Assembly (NCBI GenBank): GCA_030377945.1
Contig: JAUCGD010000130.1
Span: forward strand, 1 to 8,065
DNA: 8,065 nt
Direction: 5' to 3'
Origin: Desulfobacterales bacterium HSG17
GTDB taxonomy: Bacteria; Desulfobacterota; Desulfobacteria; Desulfobacterales; Desulfococcaceae
In this document: piece after piece, positions 1 through 6,076 of the stretch
Layout of the letters: every line of letters begins with the position of its first letter
How positions within the stretch are numbered: the first letter of the stretch is position 1
Notes under the pieces: model-generated
Seen by the model: only the letters and a program-made list of their open reading frames with translations
What the model was told of the DNA's origin: nothing
Databases searched by the model: none
Program-made: the position numbers and the translations under genes

Positions 1-264
1 AACAATCAGGGCGGTATTAACGGCAGAAACCTGGAACTGATTTATTATAATGATGATAATGAACTGGAAAAGGCAGAAAATATCGCTTTGGAAATTGCAG
101 ACACCAACAATGCATTACTTGTTATCATATCTATCCTGATTTCGGTTTTCATATACAGACTGCAAAAACAGGGGAATGAGAAAAAGCTGAATACTTTTTT
201 ACGGACAGGGAAAATTATTTATCCTTGTTTTATATTGATAATTTGTGTGTTTTTGGCAAGCTGA
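1..264 (+). pseudogene. 3' end of a chimeric frame: LivJ-type binding-protein fragment joined to a membrane tail
   Basis: An open frame enters from the left edge and stops at TGA 262-264 (87 codons visible). Codons 1-40 (NNQGGINGRNLELIYYNDD and the following EKAENIALEIADTNNALLV) match the style of periplasmic branched-chain amino-acid binding proteins (LivJ / Peripla_BP_6), where an N-QGGI-NGR segment is followed by a D-D acidic patch and a helix. In that family the next residues would be a V-I-G strand and about 300 more residues. Here the frame passes directly into a hydrophobic segment (about residues 40-53), a basic linker (RLQKQGNEKK) and a second hydrophobic segment (about 70-86), then stops. 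This looks like a binding-protein fragment fused by deletion or recombination to the C-terminus of an unrelated membrane protein. The start lies outside the window, so a genuine but unusual protein is not excluded. The function of the tail is not recognised. Confidence 0.5.
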
Positions 265-339
265 TATAACTATTTTAAATCATGAAGGATATAGATCGTA
301 AACAAACAATAACCTTAAATTGCTTGACAGGAGGCAAAA

Positions 340-984
340 ATGGAAAACGAAAATTTGGAAACAACAGTAGAAGCATCAGTAAACGTATCAACAGAAGATA
401 TGGATAAATTGATCCGCCATCATGTTTGGGCTGCTATGGGTGTTGGACTGCTTCCTTTGCCCATAGTTGATATGGTCGGCCTGACAGCAGTTCAGTTAAA
501 TCTTGTAAGAAAAATTGCAAAGGCTTATGAGATTCCGTTTTTTAAAGATAAAGTCAAAAATATACTGGGCTCCCTGGTCGGAAGTGCTATCCCTGCTGTT
601 GCGGGTGCTCCCCTTGCTGCAAGTATTGCAAAAACCATCCCTGTTGTCGGCATGACAGTCGGGGCTGTAACCATGCCGGTCTTTGCCGGGGCTGCAACAT
701 ATGCAATCGGTAAGGTTTTTGTTCAGCATTTTGCATCAGGAGGTACCTTTCTTACATTTGATCCTGATAAGGTAAAAGATTATTTTGTCAAGATGTTTAA
801 TAAAGGAAAGGAAATGGTTTCCAAAGAAGGTGATAAAATGGCGGCTGACGTAGACGAGAGCAATGCTGAAGAAGAAAAGAAAGCTGACGAACCGGATAAA
901 AACAATAAGCAGTCCAAAGAAACAGATAACAACAAGAAACCTGACAGCGGTTCAGGAAAAAATCCGAAAAATGGAAAAAAGTAA
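340..984 (+). CDS. DUF697 (YcjF-like) family membrane protein with charged C-terminal tail
   Basis: This is a 214-residue protein. The start at 340 is fixed by a strong AGGAGG at 329-334, five bases upstream. Residues 1-25 are acidic and polar. Residues 27-65 (HHVWAAMGVGLLPLPIVD, then MVGLTAVQLNLVRKIAKAYE) carry the arrangement typical of DUF697: an amphipathic or hydrophobic helix with a P-L-P-IVD turn followed by a helix ending in basic residues and A-Y. Residues 75-130 are Gly/Ala-rich and hydrophobic (LGSLVGSAIPAVAGAP, IPVVGMTVGAVTMPVFAGAA), probably two membrane segments. Residues 155-214 are a hydrophilic Lys/Glu/Asp/Asn tail of low complexity, probably disordered. No signal peptide, enzymatic motif or GTPase P-loop is present; in some DUF697 proteins this module follows a dynamin/Era-like GTPase, but here it stands alone. 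The biochemical role of the family is poorly defined. It is separated from the NRPS by a 645-bp spacer with two repeat elements, so it is unlikely to belong to the biosynthetic operon. Confidence 0.85.
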   Translation: MENENLETTVEASVNVSTEDMDKLIRHHVWAAMGVGLLPLPIVDMVGLTAVQLNLVRKIAKAYEIPFFKDKVKNILGSLVGSAIPAVAGAPLAASIAKTIPVVGMTVGAVTMPVFAGAATYAIGKVFVQHFASGGTFLTFDPDKVKDYFVKMFNKGKEMVSKEGDKMAADVDESNAEEEKKADEPDKNNKQSKETDNNKKPDSGSGKNPKNGKK

Positions 985-1036
985 AGCTGGTTAATCAACA
1001 TTTAATAGATAAAAAAAGGATTTTAAGGAAACTTTA

Positions 1037-1235
1037 ACAGACTCCTGACACACTTTAAATAAATGGACATTGGGTATTTTGCTTTATAAACAAATGATTA
1101 AGTAAAAAGCTACAAATTTTGCAGCAAATTAAATCCTTAATTACCAAGGATCTACAAAATTATGAATGTCCATTTTTTATTACAACAAAATAAGATAGTT
1201 ATCCTGAATTTTGCAAAAGTGTGTCAGGAGTCTGT
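1037..1235. mobile_element. MITE-like element with perfect 20-bp terminal inverted repeats
   Basis: The left end ACAGACTCCTGACACACTTT (1037-1056) is repeated exactly as its reverse complement at 1216-1235. A second, inner inverted pair lies inside it: AAATGGACATT (1061-1071) and AATGTCCATTT (1165-1175). The outer repeat continues weakly outwards (AACTTTA against the complement of CAAACCTT, with mismatches). The ~93-bp core is AT-rich, has no coding frame of note, and includes a small hairpin ATCCTT/AAGGAT (1133-1138/1146-1151). Length, lack of coding capacity and terminal inverted repeats suit a miniature inverted-repeat transposable element mobilised in trans. No clean target-site duplication is evident. 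It could alternatively be a fixed palindromic structure acting on RNA. The element family is not recognised. Confidence 0.6.
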
Positions 1236-1278
1236 CAAACCTTTTCTGTCAAAGAATTTAATGGAGGGCATTTTTTTA

Positions 1279-1490
1279 TTTTCAACTAAGGGATTTCCCC
1301 AAAAATAATATACCCATAACCCGGAGCTAAAGCTCCGGGCTATAAGCTGAACCAGGCTAAAGCCTGCTGTTAAAATAATACTTTGTTTTAAATTCAGCAC
1401 ACTTTAGGGTGGTTTAGCTTTTAGCCGGGGGATTTATTCCCCGGTTTGATGGCAGGCATTTTATTTATTAGAAAATCCCTAACTGAAAAA
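1279..1490. repeat. Second MITE/REP-like palindromic element with three internal hairpins
   Basis: The ends form an imperfect inverted repeat: TTTTCAACTAAGGGATTTC (1279-1297) against GAAAATCCCTAACTGAAAA (1471-1489), differing at about three or four positions. Inside are three compact palindromes: CCCGGAGC-TAAA-GCTCCGGG (1320-1339, perfect 8-bp GC-rich stem), CAGGC-TAAA-GCCTG (1353-1366), and CCGGGG-N8-CCCCGG (1425-1444). There is no coding frame of note. Arrays of short CCGG-rich hairpins with TAAA loops are characteristic of dispersed intergenic repeats. The two GC-rich hairpins would fold in RNA from either strand and could reduce read-through between the upstream gene and the NRPS; neither is followed by a canonical T-tract on the + strand, so they are not called as terminators. 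Confidence 0.6.
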
Positions 1491-1513
1491 ATAATGCTGC
1501 TCATTGCCGACTC

Positions 1514-1546
1514 ATTGCAGAATTATCGGTTTTCCGAACCTGCAAT
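1514..1546. promoter_or_regulatory. Nested inverted repeat upstream of the NRPS
   Basis: ATTGCAG (1514-1520) and CTGCAAT (1540-1546) form a perfect 7-bp inverted repeat, and between them CGG-TTTT-CCG (1527-1536) forms a smaller one. It lies 84 bases before the NRPS start in the only stretch of the spacer (1491-1629) not taken by the repeat elements. It could be an operator or an RNA hairpin in the 5' leader. No convincing -35/-10 promoter pair is visible between 1491 and 1629, so the role is a guess. Confidence 0.25.
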
Positions 1547-1629
1547 AATAAAAACGGCATCGCAGGTAAATATTCACTAATGACAAATTACCGGGACAAT
1601 AAAAAATAGGCATAAAAGGTGAAAATCTA

Positions 1630-4600
1630 ATGACTCAACAATCGTTGACTTCAGACAAAAAGGAATTGTTAGCTCGTTTGCTGCAACAAAAAAAACACGC
1701 ATACTGTTATCCTCTATCATACGGACAACAAGCCCTCTGGTTTATTTACCAGAATGCACCTGACAGCCCTGCCTACAATATGGCATGGCCTGTTCAACTG
1801 CAAGGCAGTTTAAAATTAACGGCATTACAGACTGCTTTACAAACTCTTGTCAATCGACATCCGGCCCTGCGAACTACCATTGACATTGTAAATGGTGAAC
1901 CAGTGCAGACAGTGCAGCCCACCGGGACTTATCAATGGAACGAACATCAGTCTGTTGAATGGTCAGAGCAGCAGTTAAACTCAGCTCTGAAAACAGCTTA
2001 TGAACAGCCCTTTGATTTAACCCTGGGACCGGTCTTGCGGGCTGACCTTTTTTCGGTGGATACTCAAGAATATGTTTTCCTGTTAACCATGCATCACATT
2101 CTGGGTGATGCCGATTCAATGAATATTTTGGGTAATGAATTGCTGACCCTGTATCAGGCTGAATTAAAGGGGAATATCGCGGTATTACCTTCCATTACAG
2201 CCGCTTATTCAGATTTTGTGAAAGTTGAAACAGCCATGCTGAACAGTTCTGCCAAAGAGGAAATGGCTCAGTATTGGCAGCACAGGTTAGGGGGTGAAAG
2301 TTCCATTCTCAACCTGCCCATTGATTATCCCCGCCCGGCCGTACAAAGTTTTAACGGTTCATCTGTCCTGTTTTGTCTGCCGACCCAACTCAGCCGACAA
2401 CTCAGACAGTTAGCACGACAGGAAGAAAGTACCTTGTTTGCCCTGTTACTGACTGCCTTTCAAATCCTTTTGCATCGTTATACCGGGCAAATCGAGATTC
2501 GCGTAGGAACGCCCACATCAACAGGTCGGCAGCAGCCCCGGTTTTCCAATGTCATCGGTTATCTGGTAAATCCGCTTGTCTTGGGAGCTGCTATTGATCC
2601 TTATAGCAGCATCTCATTTAACGAACTGCTGTCTCAAACCGGACAAACTGTTTCAGAGGCGCTTGAATATTCGGACTATCCATTCCCTTTGCAGGTCAGA
2701 ACCCTGCAGCCCAGGCGGGATCCAAGTTATGCACCCCTGTTTCAGGTTATGCTTGATTTCAAAGCAGCAGACTTTTCAGTCCCGAATATTACAAATCTGG
2801 GCGTTTCACCCCTGGATATGCCCCAGATGGAAGGACAGTTTGATTTAACCCTCAGTATTAATGACAATGAGCAGTTGGGAGGCAGGTTTAATTACAACCG
2901 GGATTTGTTCAGGTCCGAAACAATTGAACGCATGGCAGAACATTTTGAAGTCCTGCTCACCGCTATTGCTGATAATCCGGAAAAATCCGTCAGTCACCTG
3001 CCGATACTGCTTCAAAAGGAAGTCCGGCAATTGCAGGAATGGAATGACACAGCAAGGGATTATCCCAAAGATCAGACCATTGTTGATCTGTTTGAACAGC
3101 AGGTAAAAAACACACCTGATAATATTGCAGTCATCTTTGAGGATCAGCAATTGACTTATTGTCAGCTCAATGAAAAAGCCAATCAACTGGCGCATTATTT
3201 ACTCAGCCTTAAAAGCCGGGAGGGGACGTTGCTATTATCAAATAATCCTTTAATAGCAATTGCAGTGGAACGCTCATTGGAAATGCTCATTGGTTTATTT
3301 GGTATTCTCAAAGCAGGGGGCGCTTATGTGCCCATTGACCCGGGCTATCCAAAAGATCGTATCAGTTACATGCTGGAAGACAGTGCAGCACCGGTACTGC
3401 TGACTCAAAGCCGCTTGAAAACTGATATATTGTCTAATGAATCGGAACATGAATGTATCGTGGTGTGTCCAGATGAAGCTGATTTTTCAGATCAACCGAC
3501 GGAGAATCCGGTTGTAAACAACCGGGTAGAAGATTTGGCTTATGTAATTTACACCTCAGGGTCAACAGGGAAGCCCAAGGGGGCAATGAATGCTCATACC
3601 GGGGTAGTCAACCGCTTGTTGTGGATGCAGGAGATATATCAGATCACCTCCCAGGATCGTATTTTACAAAAAACACCTTTTAGTTTTGATGTATCGGTCT
3701 GGGAATTTTTCTGGCCCTTAATAACCGGAGCCGGTCTGGTTATCGCCAAACCGGAAGGGCACAAAAATCCTGAGTATATGGCTTCGGTGATTGCTGCGCA
3801 TGATGTAACTGTGCTGCATTTTGTGCCTTCCATGCTGCAGATATTTGTCAATCATGCAGATGTGGATAAATGTCAAAGTCTTACAAGAATCATATGCAGC
3901 GGTGAAGCATTGAGTCCTGAACTTGTCAAACAGTTTTTTGCCCGGTTTGCTGGCCTGAAAGCCGAATTACATAATCTTTACGGACCAACAGAAGCTGCCG
4001 TGGATGTGAGTCACTGGCCATGCCGGATTGAAGAAAATCTCACTTCTGTTCCTATTGGAAAACCCATTGCCAATACTCAATTGTATGTTCTGGATGCAAA
4101 CCGTCAGATAGTACCCATTGGCATACCTGGCGAATTGTATATTGGTGGAATTCAAGTGGGACGAGGTTATCTCAACCGTCCCAATCTTACTGCCGAAACA
4201 TTTATTGAAGTCGGATTGTTCGGCAAAAACGAGCGTGTTTATAAAACCGGAGATTTGGCCAGGTGGCTGCCTGATGGCAATATTGAGTATCTTGGACGTA
4301 TTGACCACCAGGTAAAACTTCGAGGTTTCCGAATTGAACTTGGCGAAATCGAGACTGCAATATTACAGGTTCAGGGCATCAGGGAAAGTGTCGTGATCCT
4401 TAGTGAAACCGAATCTGGGCATAAGCAGTTAACTGCTTATGTTGTCCCCAAAAAACAGGATATCCAGGAAGAAGACATTATACTGAAAATAAAAGAATAT
4501 CTTAAACAGAAACTGCCGGATTATATGGTCCCTTCCGTTTTTATGTTTATTGAAAATATTCCTTTAAGCCCCAATGGCAAAGCAGACCGCAAGGCTTTGC

Positions 4601-5679
4601 CGGAACCGGCAGTAAGGAAAAGAAGTATTGTGTATCCGCGCGATGCCGCAGAATTCCGTCTTGCCAGGCTGTGGGAAAAACTGTTTGATATTTCTCCAGT
4701 AAACGTATTAGATGATTTTTTTGAGAGCGGCGGCGATTCACTGCTTGCAATACGGCTGGTTTCCCATATTGAACAGGAATTCAACATTTCACTTCCGCTT
4801 CATACACTGTTTCAGAACAGAACCGTAGAACAGCTTGCCTGTATTCTGCGTCAGGATTCCGTAAGGAAAATATGGGATCCCCTGGTCTGCCTTCAGCCGC
4901 AGGGATCCAAAACGCCGATTTTCTGTGTTCATGCATCCGGTGGTTCCGCATTCAATTACCTGGGAATCGCTTCGCTCATGGGAACCGACCGGCCTTTTTA
5001 TGCCATCCAGCCCAGGGGAAGTGAACCGGGCGAGCCATTCCATCCAAGCATTGAGGAGATGGCTGCTGATTATGTGTATGCAATACGCAAAGCTCAAGCA
5101 AAAGGGCCTTATCTTCTTGCAGGATGGTCCTTTGGCGGAACTGTAATCTTTGAAATGGCACGTATCCTGGAACAGGCCGGGGAAACTGCGCCGCTTCTGA
5201 TTATGATTGATACCCCTGAACCCGGCGTTGATTTCCGTAAAGACGATGTTGAATTTTTGATGGATCGTGTACCCTATTATAATGGTGTGACAGTGGATAA
5301 GCTGGCTTTGCAGAATTCTCGTGAAGCACAGGTGGAGTATCTGCTTAAAGCGATAAAGATAGCAGGCTTATTCAGGCCGGATATTGATCAGAGCTATGCA
5401 CAAAACTGGTTTGATCTTTACAAACATCATAACATGCTCGTAGGTCCTTACAAGCCGACTGAGCCTGTCAATACGAAAATCATTTTCTTTAAACCTTCTG
5501 AAAAAATTCCTTTTGACGTCCAGATGGGGAAGCCCATACCGGCATGGAAGCAACTGGTACATGGCGGTATTGAAGTCCACGATGGCCCTGGCAACCATTT
5601 CAACATGATTTCTCCGGTTAATATCCCGGTATTGGTCAAAAAAATGAAAGAATGCATTGAATCGCAATTCAGTGAATAA
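1630..5679 (+). CDS. Single-module non-ribosomal peptide synthetase C-A(Ser)-PCP-TE
   Basis: This is a 1349-residue cytosolic megaenzyme predicted to load serine, condense it with an upstream acyl or peptidyl donor, and release the product. The start at 1630 has AAGGTGA at 1616-1622. Condensation domain, about 27-460: C1 YPLSYGQQALWF, C2 RHPALRT, C3 HHILGDA (His155-Ala161; the catalytic second His is His156, and the usual final Gly is Ala), C5 IGYLVNPLVL, C7 RDPSYAPLFQVMLDF. This style resembles hybrid (PKS-to-NRPS) C domains. Adenylation domain, about 480-990: LTYCQLN, YTSGSTGKPKG (641-651), NLYGPTEAA, YKTGDLARW, LRGFRIELGEIE, NGKADRKALP. Pocket residues D687 V688 W691 H730 I755 S757 L783 V791 D792 K984 give DVWHISLVDK, a serine-type code. 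Carrier domain: FFESGGDSL, phosphopantetheine Ser1037. Type I thioesterase, about 1095-1345: GWSFGG nucleophile Ser1167, candidate Asp1194, His1323 in GNHF. The layout and size match EntF (1293 aa), but neighbouring siderophore genes are absent. All domains look intact. Confidence 0.95.
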   Translation: MTQQSLTSDKKELLARLLQQKKHAYCYPLSYGQQALWFIYQNAPDSPAYNMAWPVQLQGSLKLTALQTALQTLVNRHPALRTTIDIVNGEPVQTVQPTGTYQWNEHQSVEWSEQQLNSALKTAYEQPFDLTLGPVLRADLFSVDTQEYVFLLTMHHILGDADSMNILGNELLTLYQAELKGNIAVLPSITAAYSDFVKVETAMLNSSAKEEMAQYWQHRLGGESSILNLPIDYPRPAVQSFNGSSVLFCLPTQLSRQLRQLARQEESTLFALLLTAFQILLHRYTGQIEIRVGTPTSTGRQQPRFSNVIGYLVNPLVLGAAIDPYSSISFNELLSQTGQTVSEALEYSDYPFPLQVRTLQPRRDPSYAPLFQVMLDFKAADFSVPNITNLGVSPLDMPQMEGQFDLTLSINDNEQLGGRFNYNRDLFRSETIERMAEHFEVLLTAIADNPEKSVSHLPILLQKEVRQLQEWNDTARDYPKDQTIVDLFEQQVKNTPDNIAVIFEDQQLTYCQLNEKANQLAHYLLSLKSREGTLLLSNNPLIAIAVERSLEMLIGLFGILKAGGAYVPIDPGYPKDRISYMLEDSAAPVLLTQSRLKTDILSNESEHECIVVCPDEADFSDQPTENPVVNNRVEDLAYVIYTSGSTGKPKGAMNAHTGVVNRLLWMQEIYQITSQDRILQKTPFSFDVSVWEFFWPLITGAGLVIAKPEGHKNPEYMASVIAAHDVTVLHFVPSMLQIFVNHADVDKCQSLTRIICSGEALSPELVKQFFARFAGLKAELHNLYGPTEAAVDVSHWPCRIEENLTSVPIGKPIANTQLYVLDANRQIVPIGIPGELYIGGIQVGRGYLNRPNLTAETFIEVGLFGKNERVYKTGDLARWLPDGNIEYLGRIDHQVKLRGFRIELGEIETAILQVQGIRESVVILSETESGHKQLTAYVVPKKQDIQEEDIILKIKEYLKQKLPDYMVPSVFMFIENIPLSPNGKADRKALPEPAVRKRSIVYPRDAAEFRLARLWEKLFDISPVNVLDDFFESGGDSLLAIRLVSHIEQEFNISLPLHTLFQNRTVEQLACILRQDSVRKIWDPLVCLQPQGSKTPIFCVHASGGSAFNYLGIASLMGTDRPFYAIQPRGSEPGEPFHPSIEEMAADYVYAIRKAQAKGPYLLAGWSFGGTVIFEMARILEQAGETAPLLIMIDTPEPGVDFRKDDVEFLMDRVPYYNGVTVDKLALQNSREAQVEYLLKAIKIAGLFRPDIDQSYAQNWFDLYKHHNMLVGPYKPTEPVNTKIIFFKPSEKIPFDVQMGKPIPAWKQLVHGGIEVHDGPGNHFNMISPVNIPVLVKKMKECIESQFSE

Positions 5680-5684
5680 GGAAA

Positions 5685-5768
5685 ATGAAAATGTTATCTA
5701 ATTCCGACCTGAAAAGAAGTATTTTAAGAATATTGCCCGGATACTGGACTCGTCCCGGAAACTTATAA
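5685..5768 (+). CDS. Possible 27-residue peptide after the NRPS
   Basis: An ATG at 5685 opens a 27-codon frame (MKMLSNSDLKRSILRILPGY, then WTRPGNL) ending at TAA 5766-5768. An AAGGAA (5678-5683) overlaps the NRPS stop codon; its spacing to this ATG is only one base, and six bases to the second in-frame Met (5691), so initiation at the second Met is more plausible. The peptide is basic and amphipathic with no recognised motif. It may be translationally coupled to the NRPS, a remnant of a truncated gene, or chance. The fragment that follows (5792-5989) makes the remnant explanation reasonable. Confidence 0.25.
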   Translation: MKMLSNSDLKRSILRILPGYWTRPGNL

Positions 5769-5791
5769 ACAGAAAACAGTGAGGGAATAAA

Positions 5792-5989
5792 ATGTGCGGT
5801 ATCACGGGAATATTCAATCCAAACGGGTTGCCGGATAAGTTCAGAGATAAGGAATTATTAAAACAAATGACCATAAATAATCGAATTACTGCTGCATCCT
5901 TGGGAAATGGCATTGGTTTTCAGGTGCATACAGATCACAAAATTAATCATGATGCACTTGAAAATTTACCTGAGTTTCATGGAGACTAG
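5792..5989 (+). pseudogene. Truncated N-terminus of a class II glutamine amidotransferase / asparagine synthetase (AsnB-like)
   Basis: This 65-codon frame has a good ribosome binding site (TGAGGGA, 5780-5786) and begins MCGITGIFNPNGLPD. In asparagine synthetases and other Ntn glutamine amidotransferases, Met is removed and Cys2 becomes the catalytic nucleophile that hydrolyses glutamine; M-C-G-I-x-G-I/V-F is the family signature. The next helix (ELLKQMT) also fits, but the expected HRGPD motif is absent: the sequence reads NNRITAASLGNGIGFQ, then an unrecognised tail ending at TAG 5987-5989. Full-length AsnB proteins have about 600 residues, so both the rest of the glutaminase fold and the ATP-dependent synthetase domain are missing. 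No continuation was seen in another frame downstream before the PKS start. AsnB homologues occur as amidating enzymes in peptide and polyketide clusters, so this may be the stump of a former tailoring gene. A functional short peptide is unlikely. Confidence 0.6.
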
Positions 5990-6027
5990 CTTTCGAGATA
6001 TAAAATGGGAAATATTTGAGAGCGTTT

Positions 6028-6045
6028 TGTCAAGCCAATGTCAAG
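6028..6045 (+). promoter_or_regulatory. Direct repeat TGTCAAG-N4-TGTCAAG before the PKS
   Basis: TGTCAAG occurs at 6028-6034 and again at 6039-6045, an 11-bp period, about 31 bases before the PKS start codon. Two half-sites one helical turn apart can be bound by a regulator on one face of DNA, but a 7-bp direct repeat in AT-rich sequence can also be chance. No clear -35/-10 pair was identified around it. Confidence 0.2.
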
Positions 6046-6076
6046 AATAAAAATCCAAAAATTCAAGGAGATAGTA

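Noticed and set aside
496..1001. Minus-strand frames over the DUF697 gene
   Set aside because: They overlap a well-supported + strand gene; the Ser/Phe/Leu-rich product of one is simply the complement of the Lys/Glu-rich tail.
1320..1444. CRISPR array or rho-independent terminators
   Set aside because: The palindromes differ in sequence, are unevenly spaced and have no spacer-repeat pattern; neither GC-rich stem is followed by a T-run on the + strand.
1491..1629. A sigma70-type promoter for the NRPS
   Set aside because: TTGC-like hexamers near 1504 and 1515 have no matching -10 element at 16-18 bp, so no call is made.
1874..2119. Minus-strand open frame inside the NRPS
   Set aside because: It is antisense to the condensation domain, whose motifs are all in the + frame; no ribosome site or recognisable product.
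2845..3195. 116-codon minus-strand frame inside the NRPS
   Set aside because: A shadow of the C-A junction coding sequence; the composition is that of a reverse-complemented gene and there is no family resemblance.
1630..5679. Naming the NRPS entF
   Set aside because: Domain order and serine code agree with EntF, but no other enterobactin genes are visible, the condensation domain looks like the hybrid PKS-NRPS type, and a PKS lies next to it.
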